Below are positions 1-8,359 of a stretch of 64,000 nt of DNA, in pieces. The position numbers and the translations under genes are program-made. Source of the stretch: Sporolactobacillus mangiferae (GTDB taxonomy: Bacteria; Bacillota; Bacilli; Bacillales; Sporolactobacillaceae); contig NZ_JAMAST010000001.1 in assembly GCF_023336505.1 (NCBI RefSeq), positions 1-64,000 on the forward strand, read 5' to 3'. Every line of letters begins with the position of its first letter. Within the stretch, counting starts at the first letter, position 1. A model generated the notes under the pieces. The model made no database searches, was not told the origin of the DNA, and worked only from the letters and a program-made list of their open reading frames with translations.

Positions 1-1767
1 TGTAGTATGTTTAATCCACAGCTTGCTGAAGTCGGCCCAGCCAAAGGCATTCAGCTTTACTCCTGAGAGTGCACTGTCAAAAGTAATCTCCCGCTTGCTG
101 TGATATAAATAGATTAATAGACGCTCACTTTGAATAAATTGTTCCAGTTTCCGAAAGATACTCATTCGGGCGTGATGACTCTCTGCTCGAAGAAATTCAC
201 CCATAAAAAGGTCAATGCGGCGCGCTTGTTCACAATTTATCATTCGCCGGATTAAACTGCTCTCATTGCAAAACAATTGCAGGATTCCGAGTTCAAGATT
301 TTCTTCAAGTACTTCGCCGCCAAGAACCAGATCCGCATCATGAATCAGCTGTTTTTCATAAAAAAGATTCATCGGCATCGGCATTAGCTTCATGCAAATG
401 CCAAATTGCAATGCACGTTGCCGTATCCACTCTGCATCCCTGATCACTGCCTGATGATCAAAGTGAACAAGCAGTAAAGTCTCTCCGGTATATGTACTCT
501 CTGACAGAAGCCGCTTAATCGTCTTCTCAATATTGTCAGACGGGCGCAGTTTCAATGCGTGATCATGATTAATAAAACTGTTCGAAACACGCAAACGGTT
601 TTCACCGAGTTCGCGGATGAGACGATTGCGGTCAATGAGCAGATCAAACACGTTTCTAAAATGCCAATCGTTCAGAGGACCCTTTTTATTAAAATTGAAG
701 ATGAGATAGTTACTGCCGATCTCTTCATATGTTTTCTCATGTACGGGTAGTTCAGATTTTACATCCTGATTTGGCACTTCATACAGCCTTTGTGTACGTG
801 CAAATTCCGGGGCAAAATACAGTTCAATCCGGTCCAGGAGCGCTCGTTCACGAAAATAATCGGAAAAGCGTTCAAAAACAAGCCGCTGCTTATTGTATTT
901 TACAATTCGAAAGGCTCCGGTACCAATGATGTGCTCAGGATTAAACCCGATATCAGCAGGGAGTATGGCTAAATTAAGCGCACTGAAAAAAAGCAGGGCT
1001 GGTGTCGGTTCAGTGAACGTCAGTGTAATCGTATAGCGGTCCTGTATCTTAACCTGTTGCAATGTCCGGAAATACCACCGGCATGGAATCCGTTCGATTG
1101 GATCAAAGACACGCTGAACGGTAAAACGCACATCCTCGGCAGTCAGTTCACGTCCATGATGAAAATGCACACCCTTGCGCAAATAGAACGTCCAGTTCCG
1201 CCACTGGTCCGAAGCGTCCCAGGCATGCGCGAGATGCGGTTCATAAGTGTCGTTCACTAAATTATAGTTAACCAGGCAATCAAATACCTGTCTTGCAATA
1301 TGCGACTCGCTTGTAATTGCCGAAAAAGCAGGATCTAAAGTTGCCAGCCGTCGTTTCATCGGAATGCGAAGCATATCACATTTATTTTCACTGCTTGCTT
1401 CTGTATGGTAACCAAACTGTTCTTTGATCCGATTATAGCTTTTCAATTTTAATTGTTCAGGTAGTGCATGAGACTGGATAAACTTGATTGCTCTGTCCAA
1501 TTGCTGCTTTTGAAGGATCTCGTTGATCTGTTCATCGATCAGAGCATCCAGCCTTTTCAGAAAGGTGACCCGTGATTTATGCCCGCGGCCTCTCCCGCCT
1601 TCCCAGTAAATCCAGTGCAGATTTACAAGCTTTCGGATAATGAGCTTCGCATTGCGCTCCGTGCAGTAGAAGATGCCCGCGCATTCACGGACACTTGTAT
1701 CAGCGTGCTGCTTTGCATCACGGACTTTTGCCAAATAAAACTCCGTATAATAATCGAATGCATGCAT
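1..1767 (-). CDS. SgrR-family regulator with solute-binding domain (partial)
   Basis: The minus strand is open from an ATG at 1767 to the window edge: 589 codons with no stop, so the C-terminus lies outside. The first ~100 residues (MHAFDYYTEF onward) form a winged-helix region like the SgrR_N domain. From about residue 135 the protein resembles extracytoplasmic solute-binding proteins of family 5 (FDCLVNYN; ..YLRKGVHFHHGRELTAEDV; IIGTGAFRIVKYN). This is the layout of SgrR-type regulators, which sense a small molecule with an OppA-like domain that stays in the cytoplasm. A GAGGGAG ribosome site precedes the ATG and there is no signal peptide. It is divergent from the MFS gene at 2017, so it probably controls that transporter, as SgrR does with setA in enterobacteria. 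The ligand is unknown. Confidence 0.85.
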   Translation of the reverse strand, partial: MHAFDYYTEFYLAKVRDAKQHADTSVRECAGIFYCTERNAKLIIRKLVNLHWIYWEGGRGRGHKSRVTFLKRLDALIDEQINEILQKQQLDRAIKFIQSHALPEQLKLKSYNRIKEQFGYHTEASSENKCDMLRIPMKRRLATLDPAFSAITSESHIARQVFDCLVNYNLVNDTYEPHLAHAWDASDQWRNWTFYLRKGVHFHHGRELTAEDVRFTVQRVFDPIERIPCRWYFRTLQQVKIQDRYTITLTFTEPTPALLFFSALNLAILPADIGFNPEHIIGTGAFRIVKYNKQRLVFERFSDYFRERALLDRIELYFAPEFARTQRLYEVPNQDVKSELPVHEKTYEEIGSNYLIFNFNKKGPLNDWHFRNVFDLLIDRNRLIRELGENRLRVSNSFINHDHALKLRPSDNIEKTIKRLLSESTYTGETLLLVHFDHQAVIRDAEWIRQRALQFGICMKLMPMPMNLFYEKQLIHDADLVLGGEVLEENLELGILQLFCNESSLIRRMINCEQARRIDLFMGEFLRAESHHARMSIFRKLEQFIQSERLLIYLYHSKREITFDSALSGVKLNAFGWADFSKLWIKHTT

Positions 1768-2016
1768 GGCTTTGAGTCTCCCTCTCATTCCTATTGTTGG
1801 CGAATCTCATTGGAAATGGCTATGTTCAGGTAATAGTGTAGTCGCCCATATCCGTTTGTTTGTGAAAAATTCACCTGTTCGCTGAAAAAACCCGAAAAAC
1901 CAGCAGAAAAGGGCTCACCTAAAAAAGAGGAAAAAAATGTTTTTAATCTACACTTTTTTCACGGTTTATTTTCATTGAAAATAACAATACCATTTAAAAT
2001 TTAAGGGGACAACTGA

Positions 2017-3294
2017 ATGATCAAAACATTTATGAGCCTGCATACCAATATAAAAGTCCGTCTGCTTACTTCCTTTATTTCCCGATTTGTCGGCAATATG
2101 GTATTTCCGTTTATGGCCATTTATTTTGCTCAGGAATTTGGCGCCGCAACAGCGGGCATTCTGCTTCTGTTCAATGTTCTGGCTTCATTAACGGTAAGCT
2201 TTTTCGGCGGATATGCTTCTGACCGGTTTGGCAGAAAACGTATGATGATTTTGGCCCAGACCATCCAGATTGCTGCGTTCATCATCATGGCAGCTGCCAA
2301 TTCACCTTGGTATCAGTCCGCAAAAACAACGTTTTTTATGATGTTTCTGCAAAGTGTGAGCAGCGGTTTCATGAACCCTGCTGCCGAAGCCATGCTGATT
2401 GACGTAAGTACTAAGGAAAACAGGCCATTTATGTACAGTGTCAATTACTGGTCTGTAAATCTGTCAATTGCAGCCGGAACCATTATCGGAGGATTATATT
2501 TTAACAGTGAACGTTTTTGGTTATTTTCACTTCTTGCTGCCACGTCGGTGTTTGTTTTTATATTGCTGGCTTTTTTCATGCACGAAAATCAGTTACATCC
2601 GCTCCCTCACAGTCCATCTGCATCAGTCCGGCAGATAATTGGCGACATGGGCAAAAGTTACCGGACCGTGATGACAGATCACCGTTTTCTCGTCTTTTGT
2701 CTCGCACATTTGCTTATTCTGTCACTGGAATTTCAGATGAACAACTTTATCGCGATTCGTCTGTCACATGAATTTCATGCCGTAATTGTCCATCAGATCG
2801 TTGACGGTTTAAAAATGCTCAGCTGGCTGCGTGTTGAAAACACTGTACTCATCGTACTCTGTACTTTTTCCGTCAATCAGTGGATGAAGCACTATCATCC
2901 TGACCACGTTTTATTTACAGGACTTGTACTCTACAGTTCCGGATATGTGGTGCTGGCATTCAGCAATCAATGGGTGCTGCTTTTTTTCATGATCCTGATT
3001 ACCTCGCTTGGTGAGCTCATGTATGTGCCCCATTGTCAGTCACTGCTTGCTGCAATGATGAAGGAGGACTCGCGAGGCGCCTATATGGCTGTCTACGGAC
3101 TCGTTTTTCAGGGAGCTAAGATCATGGGCACAGTTGGCGTATTAGTCGGTGCCTTTCTGCCGGCATACGGCATGGCGTTTTTTTATCTGATACTCAGTGC
3201 CACAGGAATTTTCTTTTTCTACCGATCCATCCGAATGATGCAAAAAAATCAGACAACCCAATCCATGAGCATGCCCATACATAAATCCGAATAA
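2017..3294 (+). CDS. MFS transporter (drug/sugar efflux type)
   Basis: This 425-residue protein has about 12 hydrophobic segments and the major facilitator motif A at residues 69-75 (DRFGRKR, in the loop between segments 2 and 3). N-terminal features (RFVGNMVFPFMAIYFAQEFG) resemble the MdtG/YfiS-type efflux branch. The ATG follows AAGGGG at a normal distance. Divergent partner of the SgrR-type regulator, with about 250 bp between the two starts. Likely exports a sugar or drug recognised by that regulator; the substrate cannot be read from sequence. Confidence 0.85.
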   Translation: MIKTFMSLHTNIKVRLLTSFISRFVGNMVFPFMAIYFAQEFGAATAGILLLFNVLASLTVSFFGGYASDRFGRKRMMILAQTIQIAAFIIMAAANSPWYQSAKTTFFMMFLQSVSSGFMNPAAEAMLIDVSTKENRPFMYSVNYWSVNLSIAAGTIIGGLYFNSERFWLFSLLAATSVFVFILLAFFMHENQLHPLPHSPSASVRQIIGDMGKSYRTVMTDHRFLVFCLAHLLILSLEFQMNNFIAIRLSHEFHAVIVHQIVDGLKMLSWLRVENTVLIVLCTFSVNQWMKHYHPDHVLFTGLVLYSSGYVVLAFSNQWVLLFFMILITSLGELMYVPHCQSLLAAMMKEDSRGAYMAVYGLVFQGAKIMGTVGVLVGAFLPAYGMAFFYLILSATGIFFFYRSIRMMQKNQTTQSMSMPIHKSE

Positions 3295-3312
3295 AAGACG
3301 AGGTGTCTGGCG

Positions 3313-3869
3313 ATGAAATTTGTCCTTCTTTTTGGTCCTCAGGCTGTTGGAAAAATGACGGTAGGCCAGGAGCTCACCAGGATTACCAGCTTGAAATTAT
3401 TTCATAATCATATGACCATTGACCTGTTCGCGCCGTTATTCGGTTTTACGCCCAAATGTGGCGGCTGTGCCACCTTGTTCGTACGGAGACATTCAAAACG
3501 TTTGCAGGGAGCGGTCAGTATGGCATCATTTTTACAAAGGTATGGGCATTTAATCGCGCAGAGGACTGGTCTTTTGTTAATAGGGTGTGTAACATCTTTC
3601 GCGCAGTGGGTGCCACTGTCTATTTTGTCGAGCTTGAGGCAGATACCGCCGTACGTCTTAAAAGGAACCGAACACCGAACCGTCTTGCGGAAAAGCCTAC
3701 AAAACGAAACATTGCCAAATCTGAGCAGAATCTTCTTGAATCCGCGGAATATGATCGGCTCAACTCACGGCCAGGTGAGATCAGGGCACGCAATTATTTA
3801 AGAATAAATAACACCACTATAAGTGCAGAACAGGTTGCAACAATGATTAAAGAGCATTTCAACCTTTGA
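3313..3869 (+). pseudogene. P-loop nucleotide kinase-like protein, frameshifted
   Basis: The N-terminal part (MKFVLLFGPQAVGKMTVGQE, a Walker A motif; then ..LKLFHNHMTIDLFAPLFGF) reads in the frame starting at 3313. The rest (..IIFTKVWAFNRAEDW; VYFVELEADTAVRLKRN; TPNRLAEKPTKRNI; ..NYLRINNTTISAEQVATMI) reads in another frame and ends at 3869. Together they make one protein of about 185 residues of a conserved AAA/shikimate-kinase-like family common in Bacilli. The frame changes between about 3445 and 3460. Either a real frameshift mutation or a sequencing error; the downstream half is well preserved, so any mutation would be recent. It follows the MFS gene by 18 bp and may be co-transcribed. 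Confidence 0.75.
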
Positions 3870-3880
3870 TTGACTCAATC

Positions 3881-3930
3881 AAAAAAACAAGCGATCCCAT
3901 GAAACGGTAAGTCTTCGGAGGTCGCTTGTC
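3881..3930. terminator. Bidirectional terminator between kinase remnant and pncB
   Basis: ACAAGCGA (3887-3894) pairs with TCGCTTGT (3922-3929). A seven-A run on the left and a T-rich run on the right let it act in both directions between the convergent genes. Confidence 0.7.
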
Positions 3931-3934
3931 TTTT

Positions 3935-5407
3935 TTACTTTCCGCTGAACTCTTCTGAATAATTATTCAGCAAATCATGCTTTGTATTCCAGACTTTCCA
4001 TGAAAGATCGACAAAATAATGATGCGGGTTCTCAAAGCGAAGCACCTCTGCCCATTGTCTCTGAACCTGCTCCATGGCGAATTGGCGAATGTCGCGTACA
4101 GAAGGACTTTGGTAACAAAGCCGGCCGGCCTTGAAAATTTGTTTGCGAAGCAGCTCTGCCTTATACCGTTTCAATCGCTTCTTCTTCCATGTGAAAACCG
4201 GATCAAATAAAGTCAGCGGCTGAGATTCGTCAATCGTTTCCGATTCATCGCAGATCAGATCGGCAATGGCTTTATCCGCATCTTTGTCATAGATACGGTA
4301 GATTTTTTTAAATCCTGGATTAGTGATTTTCTCTTCGTTCTCACTGATTTTAATCCTCGGAATGATTTTGCCGTCTTTCTCAACAGCAACAAGCTTATAC
4401 ACACCGCCAAATACAGGTTCAGAACGCGCAGTGATCAGCCGTTCCCCGACACCAAATGAATTAATCTGCGCACCTTCGGCAAGCACATCTTTGATAATGT
4501 GCTCATCAAGAGAATTGGAAATCACAATGATTGCTTTTGAAAATCCTGCTTCATCAAGCGCCCTTCTGACTTTTCGAGTCAGGTAGGTAATATCTCCGGA
4601 ATCGATTCGAATACCGAGCGGTTCATGGCCCTGCTCCCGCAGTTCCTTAAAGACCTGAATAGCATTCGGCAAACCGGATTTAAGCACATTATATGTATCG
4701 ATCAGGACCAGGCATTGATCCGGATAGGCTCTTGCCCAGGCACGGAATGCCTCAAGTTCACTGTCAAACAGCTGTACCCAGCTGTGCGCCATCGTTCCGG
4801 ATACCGGAATGTCGAACATCATGCCCGCCAATGTATTGGCGGTTGCTGAACAACCACCAATCACTGCGGCACGCGCACCATAAATAGCCCCATCGTATCC
4901 TTGCGCGCGCCGTGATCCAAACTCCATGACCGGCCGGTTGCCAGCCACCCGGCAAATACGATTCGCCTTGGTCGCAATTAAGGTCTGATGGTTAATCGTC
5001 ACCAGAATCATCGTCTCAAGAAGCTGCGCCTGAATAGCCGGTCCGCGAACTGTTACCAGCGGTTCATTCGGAAATACCGGATAACCCTCGGGTATGGCCC
5101 ACACATCGCAGGAAAACGAAAAAGTCGCCAGATACTCAAGAAACCTTTCTGAGAATGTGTTTGTTGAACGCAGGTAATTTATATCATCTTCAGTAAAACG
5201 AAGATTTTCAAGATATTCAATCAGCTGATCTACACCAGCCATGATGCAGTAACCGCCACCGTCGGGAACTCGGCGAAAATACATATCGAAATAAACAATC
5301 TGATCCCCGACCCCTTCTTCAAGATAGCTGTTTCCCATCGTTAATTCATAAAAGTCGACCAGCATCGTGAGATCTCGGTCATTTCTCACGTCAAACCTGG
5401 AATCCAT
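3935..5407 (-). CDS. pncB: Nicotinate phosphoribosyltransferase
   Basis: This 490-residue protein catalyses nicotinate + PRPP + ATP to nicotinate mononucleotide, the entry step of NAD salvage. Family signatures are visible: LVDFYELTMGNSYLEEG at the N-terminus, FGSRRAQGYDGA near residue 166, SGTMAHSWVQ near 205, DTYNVLKSG near 240 and GIRIDSGDI near 267. Length fits the long Gram-positive form. The ATG at 5407 follows a GGAGG site. A promoter is recognisable upstream (5464-5492). Transcribed alone, convergent to the kinase remnant. Confidence 0.95.
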   Translation of the reverse strand: MDSRFDVRNDRDLTMLVDFYELTMGNSYLEEGVGDQIVYFDMYFRRVPDGGGYCIMAGVDQLIEYLENLRFTEDDINYLRSTNTFSERFLEYLATFSFSCDVWAIPEGYPVFPNEPLVTVRGPAIQAQLLETMILVTINHQTLIATKANRICRVAGNRPVMEFGSRRAQGYDGAIYGARAAVIGGCSATANTLAGMMFDIPVSGTMAHSWVQLFDSELEAFRAWARAYPDQCLVLIDTYNVLKSGLPNAIQVFKELREQGHEPLGIRIDSGDITYLTRKVRRALDEAGFSKAIIVISNSLDEHIIKDVLAEGAQINSFGVGERLITARSEPVFGGVYKLVAVEKDGKIIPRIKISENEEKITNPGFKKIYRIYDKDADKAIADLICDESETIDESQPLTLFDPVFTWKKKRLKRYKAELLRKQIFKAGRLCYQSPSVRDIRQFAMEQVQRQWAEVLRFENPHHYFVDLSWKVWNTKHDLLNNYSEEFSGK

Positions 5408-5463
5408 CGTCTCATTTCCTCCAATGTATCAATTATGTATACGTTATCGCATATGTTGAATCG

Positions 5464-5492
5464 AGTATACTATTGACCTGCAATCTTGTAAA
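5464..5492 (-). promoter_or_regulatory. Sigma-A-type promoter of pncB
   Basis: On the minus strand TTTACA (5492-5487) is followed after 17 nt by TATACT (5469-5464), close to the vegetative consensus and about 60 bp upstream of the pncB start. No nicotinate repressor site was identified. Confidence 0.6.
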
Positions 5493-5741
5493 CTGTGACT
5501 CATTCTAAAGCGTTATGTTCTTTTCATTTATAATAAATCAAGCAAGCAATCATTTACGCTTTTTGTACAGGACATTCACTTATACTTAATCAAAGGTTCA
5601 CACTTTCTTAACAGCAAAGATTTACGATATAGTTGAACTGTGCATCAGTAATGATCAAAAAAGAACATATATTTGCGAATCATGTATTTTCGCTTTCTTG
5701 TGTCAGGACATCCGTATGCGTGCAGCTGGGAGGTGAAGCTA

Positions 5742-6281
5742 ATGCTGCTTCTTAATGAACTGTATGAACTGGAATGTCGCCTTTTTCGAAAAATCAATCA
5801 ACATTTTGAGCGAAGGATCTGGAATGCTTATTTCCGCACAGTCACGAATGTTGGCGGTGCTGTCCTTGAGATTTTGCTTGTTCTCCTCCTGTTGATTTTT
5901 GCGCGCGGTCACTTGCGTCTTACCGCCGTAGCCTGTGCCATTTCTTTAACTGCAAGCCATATCATCGTTCAGGTGTTCAAGAAATGTTTTCCGAGAAAGC
6001 GTCCCTACCTGATTCTTGACGATGCGAATTATCCAGTCAATGCATTGCAGGACAATTCGTTTCCATCAGGACATACAACCGCGATTTTCTCAGTTATTAT
6101 ACCTCTTATATTATTCCATCCGTCACTGAGCCTCATACTTTTGCCTGTTGGACTCAGTGTAGCGGTCTCACGAATTTTTCTTGGCCTTCATTATCCTTCA
6201 GATGTGCTGGCCGGAATGATGCTTGGAACAATCACCGGATATATCTGCTTTATTAAAATTGTTCTTCCCTATGCCTTTTAA
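5742..6281 (+). CDS. PAP2-family membrane phosphatase
   Basis: About 179 residues with several membrane segments and the three PAP2 catalytic motifs in order: KKCFPRKRP, PSGHT and SRIFLGLHYPSD. The family removes phosphate from lipids such as undecaprenyl pyrophosphate or phosphatidylglycerol phosphate at the outer membrane face. The start is placed at the ATG at 5742, preceded by GGGAGGTGA; the longer reading frame from 5673 has no ribosome site. Most like YodM/BcrC-type enzymes, but sequence alone does not separate UPP from PGP phosphatase. Confidence 0.85.
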   Translation: MLLLNELYELECRLFRKINQHFERRIWNAYFRTVTNVGGAVLEILLVLLLLIFARGHLRLTAVACAISLTASHIIVQVFKKCFPRKRPYLILDDANYPVNALQDNSFPSGHTTAIFSVIIPLILFHPSLSLILLPVGLSVAVSRIFLGLHYPSDVLAGMMLGTITGYICFIKIVLPYAF

Positions 6282-6296
6282 TAGGCATACGCATCA

Positions 6297-6322
6297 AAAC
6301 AGCCGATTGGCTGTTTTTTATT
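6297..6322 (+). terminator. Rho-independent terminator after PAP2 gene
   Basis: AACAGCC (6298-6304), GATT loop and GGCTGTT are followed by a T run, 16 bp after the stop codon. Confidence 0.8.
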
Positions 6323-6398
6323 TATCGACTTTAGTTCGCTGAGCTAAGAAAAATCGGGTAAGTGCAAAATCCTATATTTTTTTATCCAGCAAAAGAGG

Positions 6399-6440
6399 GT
6401 GTCCCATTGTCCAAATAGACTTTTGAGTCACCCTCCTTTA
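6399..6440. repeat. Palindromic IS-end-like scar, copy A
   Basis: GGTGTCCCATTGTC followed about 18 bp later by TGAGTCACCC, within an imperfect palindrome (GAGGGTG...CACCCTC). A very similar unit lies at 24911-24951. The GGTGTCCCA/TGAG-CACC arrangement looks like two abutting insertion-sequence ends left after loss of the element. It could also serve as a terminator for the minus-strand gene that ends at 6475. Confidence 0.45.
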
Positions 6441-6474
6441 ATAAAACTGTGGGTAAAACGCAAACAGAAACCCT

Positions 6475-6879
6475 TCAAAATTTATCAATCTGACGCGGCT
6501 TTCTCACTAATACCATAATACCGGCAATGATCAATAAAACGCCCGGAATGAACAACTCCGGCAGGCTCAAAATTCCGGCAATCAGCAACACCGTACCTGC
6601 TGCTCTTGTTTTTTTCAATTTAAGCAGCAAAAAAAGGCCGATCGCTGTCAACGCAAAGATCAGAATGGTAAAAATCAAAATAAAAATTCCGGCAATTTGT
6701 GCAAAATAAGCAAGGTCAGTCAATTGCTGCGACGTTAACTGCTGCTTTTCTCCGGCCGCTTCCAGCTGCATCTGGAATGTTGTGAAATCTACGGTTAATA
6801 AACGAATGCCAATCAGCAAAAACAGCAAATTAATGCAGCCGCCAATGACCGTTAAAGTGATTTCCCCCGTTCGTTTCAA
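6475..6879 (-). CDS. DUF4064-family membrane protein
   Basis: About 134 residues with four hydrophobic segments and a short polar loop (residues ~40-60), the layout of DUF4064 proteins, whose N-termini resemble LKRTGEITLTVIGG. A TTG at 6879 follows GGGAGGA at correct spacing and matches where the family begins; the longer frame from an ATG at 6924 adds 15 residues without a ribosome site. Function unknown. Confidence 0.7.
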   Translation of the reverse strand: MKRTGEITLTVIGGCINLLFLLIGIRLLTVDFTTFQMQLEAAGEKQQLTSQQLTDLAYFAQIAGIFILIFTILIFALTAIGLFLLLKLKKTRAAGTVLLIAGILSLPELFIPGVLLIIAGIMVLVRKPRQIDKF

Positions 6880-7088
6880 GAGTAGTCCTCCCTTGGCTGA
6901 TATCTGTACTGTAGCTATATCCATGCCTATGTATAAAATTTGATTCTTATTAAACTATACACTAACTTCAGAATTTGATCACGACATTCATTGCAAAGAA
7001 GAAAGGAGCTGTCATGCTTAAATAAGAAATCCAGATTTTCCAAAAAATATCCGTGTTTATCCTTCTTAAAAAATCATGTTTATCACAC

Positions 7089-7145
7089 AAAAAAACAGTT
7101 GGGAATCGTATCGGGCCACATCCGCCCACATCTGATTCTCAACTG
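7089..7145 (-). terminator. Terminator of a short minus-strand transcript
   Basis: On the minus strand GATTCTCAACTG (7134-7145 on +) and CAGTTGGGAATC (7096-7107 on +) form a 12-bp stem with one mismatch, followed by seven T (7095-7089). No annotated gene ends here except a possible short transcript from ~7340, so the hairpin supports a transcript of about 250 nt carrying the 14-codon ORF at 7282-7326. Confidence 0.6.
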
Positions 7146-7281
7146 ACACAATGCTTTTTCTTCATTATTATTGAGTATGTAATTTCGTGATGAAATGAAG
7201 ATTTGCATTGAGAGACTGCAATGCAGCCCGAAAAGTAAGGCTACCGTTTGGGGAGCATCAACAATAGCCGAGCAAGACAGC

Positions 7282-7326
7282 CTACCGTTCAATTGAGATA
7301 AACCATAGAATATCAGGACTGTACAT
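7282..7326 (-). CDS. Candidate 14-residue peptide, divergent from Rgg-type regulator
   Basis: On the minus strand a perfect AGGAGG (in AAGAGGAGGTG) lies 7-8 nt before an ATG that opens a 14-codon frame, MYSPDILWFISIER, with an in-frame TAG just before the start. It is mostly hydrophobic and lies head-to-head with the Rgg/RRNPP-type regulator at 7418, the usual position of pheromone genes for this regulator class. It is shorter than known short hydrophobic peptide precursors (about 20-23 residues). It could be a pheromone, a leader peptide of a small RNA, or a chance frame. A terminator at 7089-7145 would end its transcript. Confidence 0.35.
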   Translation of the reverse strand: MYSPDILWFISIER

Positions 7327-7356
7327 GGCCTACACCTCCTCTTAATGAAATTATCG

Positions 7357-7417
7357 TAGCATGATTCGACAAAAATATATTAGAATGTATAATATACTCA
7401 CATCGGGGGTCATGCTA
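7357..7417 (+). promoter_or_regulatory. Promoter of Rgg-type gene flanked by 8-bp inverted repeat
   Basis: TTCGAC (7365-7370), 17 nt, TATAAT (7388-7393) is a good vegetative promoter. The -10 lies upstream of the chosen start (7418) and excludes the longer frame from 7361. TAGCATGA at 7357-7364 and its exact reverse complement TCATGCTA at 7410-7417 bracket the promoter and face the divergent peptide ORF. They are a plausible pair of operator half-sites for the regulator or a looping site. Confidence 0.55.
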
Positions 7418-8332
7418 ATGAAATATCAATTAGGAGAGGTCTTAAAAAAAGTTCGCCAATCAAAACGCTATACGCAAAAGTACATTGCCGGGGATCAGAT
7501 GTCACGAGCAACCTATGCAAAAATAGAAGCGTGCGATATGCAGCCTACCGTTGGAAAATTCATGCATATATTAAAGAAACTTGATTTATCTTATGAAGAA
7601 TTAACATATATTCAAAATTCTTATAGCCTGAATGGGAAGGACGAAATCGTTCACGACTTTTTTAAGTTAACAACAAGTGCAGAAATAGAAAAAGTTTATG
7701 CTGTAAATTCCAAGTGTACACAATATTTAAAATGCCACTCAGACAGTGTTGTCCAAGATATACACTATGTCTGTGAAGCAATGACAGCTTTACATTTTGA
7801 AAAAACTTTCGATCATGCTTTTCCGTATGCAAATAAGGTTTGGGAGCGTCTTTCCAAACTCGATAACTGGTATTCCATTGAGTTAAAACTAATAAATAAT
7901 ATCTTCTTTTACTTTCCACTTGAAACAAGCATATCTATTGCTGAACGTGCCCTTAAAGAAATCGATCGTTTTTCTTATATTATTAAAAGTAACGAATTGA
8001 AATCATCTTATTTACTGAATTTAACGATTCTGCTATTTAAAAACAATAAATACGAGGAAGCCTATGAATATGCAAATAAGGCTATTGAAGAATGTATCAA
8101 AATCAAAAGATTCGAAGGCTTATCAGTTGCCTATACCAGAAAAGGCCTTTTACTTATGAAACTTGGAAAACCAGATGAAGGAACAAAATTAATCCATAAA
8201 GGACTCTCAATCTGTAAAGTTCTCGACTTAGATTCAATGGGCAAGGCAATCATTCAGGAAGTTCATGAACTTGTTGCTATTGATTTGCCTCTGGATCAAA
8301 TCCTTAATAAAGATGACGGATTTTCACATTGA
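7418..8332 (+). CDS. Rgg/PlcR-like (RRNPP) HTH-TPR transcriptional regulator
   Basis: About 304 residues. Residues 1-65 are an XRE-type helix-turn-helix (LGEVLKKVRQSKRYTQKYIAGDQMSRATYAKIE). The rest is helical with TPR-like repeats (..ALKEIDRFSYIIKSNELKSS; YEEAYEYANKAIEECIKIKR; LSVAYTRKGLLLMKLGKPDEG), the layout of Rgg/MutR/PlcR regulators that bind small secreted peptides after re-import. The ATG at 7418 follows GGGGGT at correct spacing. The gene is noticeably more AT-rich than its neighbours, suggesting acquisition. The divergent short ORF at 7282-7326 is a candidate cognate peptide. No target operon is evident beyond the local intergenic region. Confidence 0.8.
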   Translation: MKYQLGEVLKKVRQSKRYTQKYIAGDQMSRATYAKIEACDMQPTVGKFMHILKKLDLSYEELTYIQNSYSLNGKDEIVHDFFKLTTSAEIEKVYAVNSKCTQYLKCHSDSVVQDIHYVCEAMTALHFEKTFDHAFPYANKVWERLSKLDNWYSIELKLINNIFFYFPLETSISIAERALKEIDRFSYIIKSNELKSSYLLNLTILLFKNNKYEEAYEYANKAIEECIKIKRFEGLSVAYTRKGLLLMKLGKPDEGTKLIHKGLSICKVLDLDSMGKAIIQEVHELVAIDLPLDQILNKDDGFSH

Positions 8333-8359
8333 AAAAAGGCAGCAGAATCCGATTTAATC

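Noticed and set aside
559-1833. Several plus-strand frames in the first 1.8 kb
   Set aside because: They are antisense shadows of the continuous minus-strand SgrR-type gene.
7083-7292. 69-codon minus-strand frame starting at TTG
   Set aside because: No ribosome site and it ends inside the terminator hairpin; the 14-codon frame upstream has the real ribosome site.
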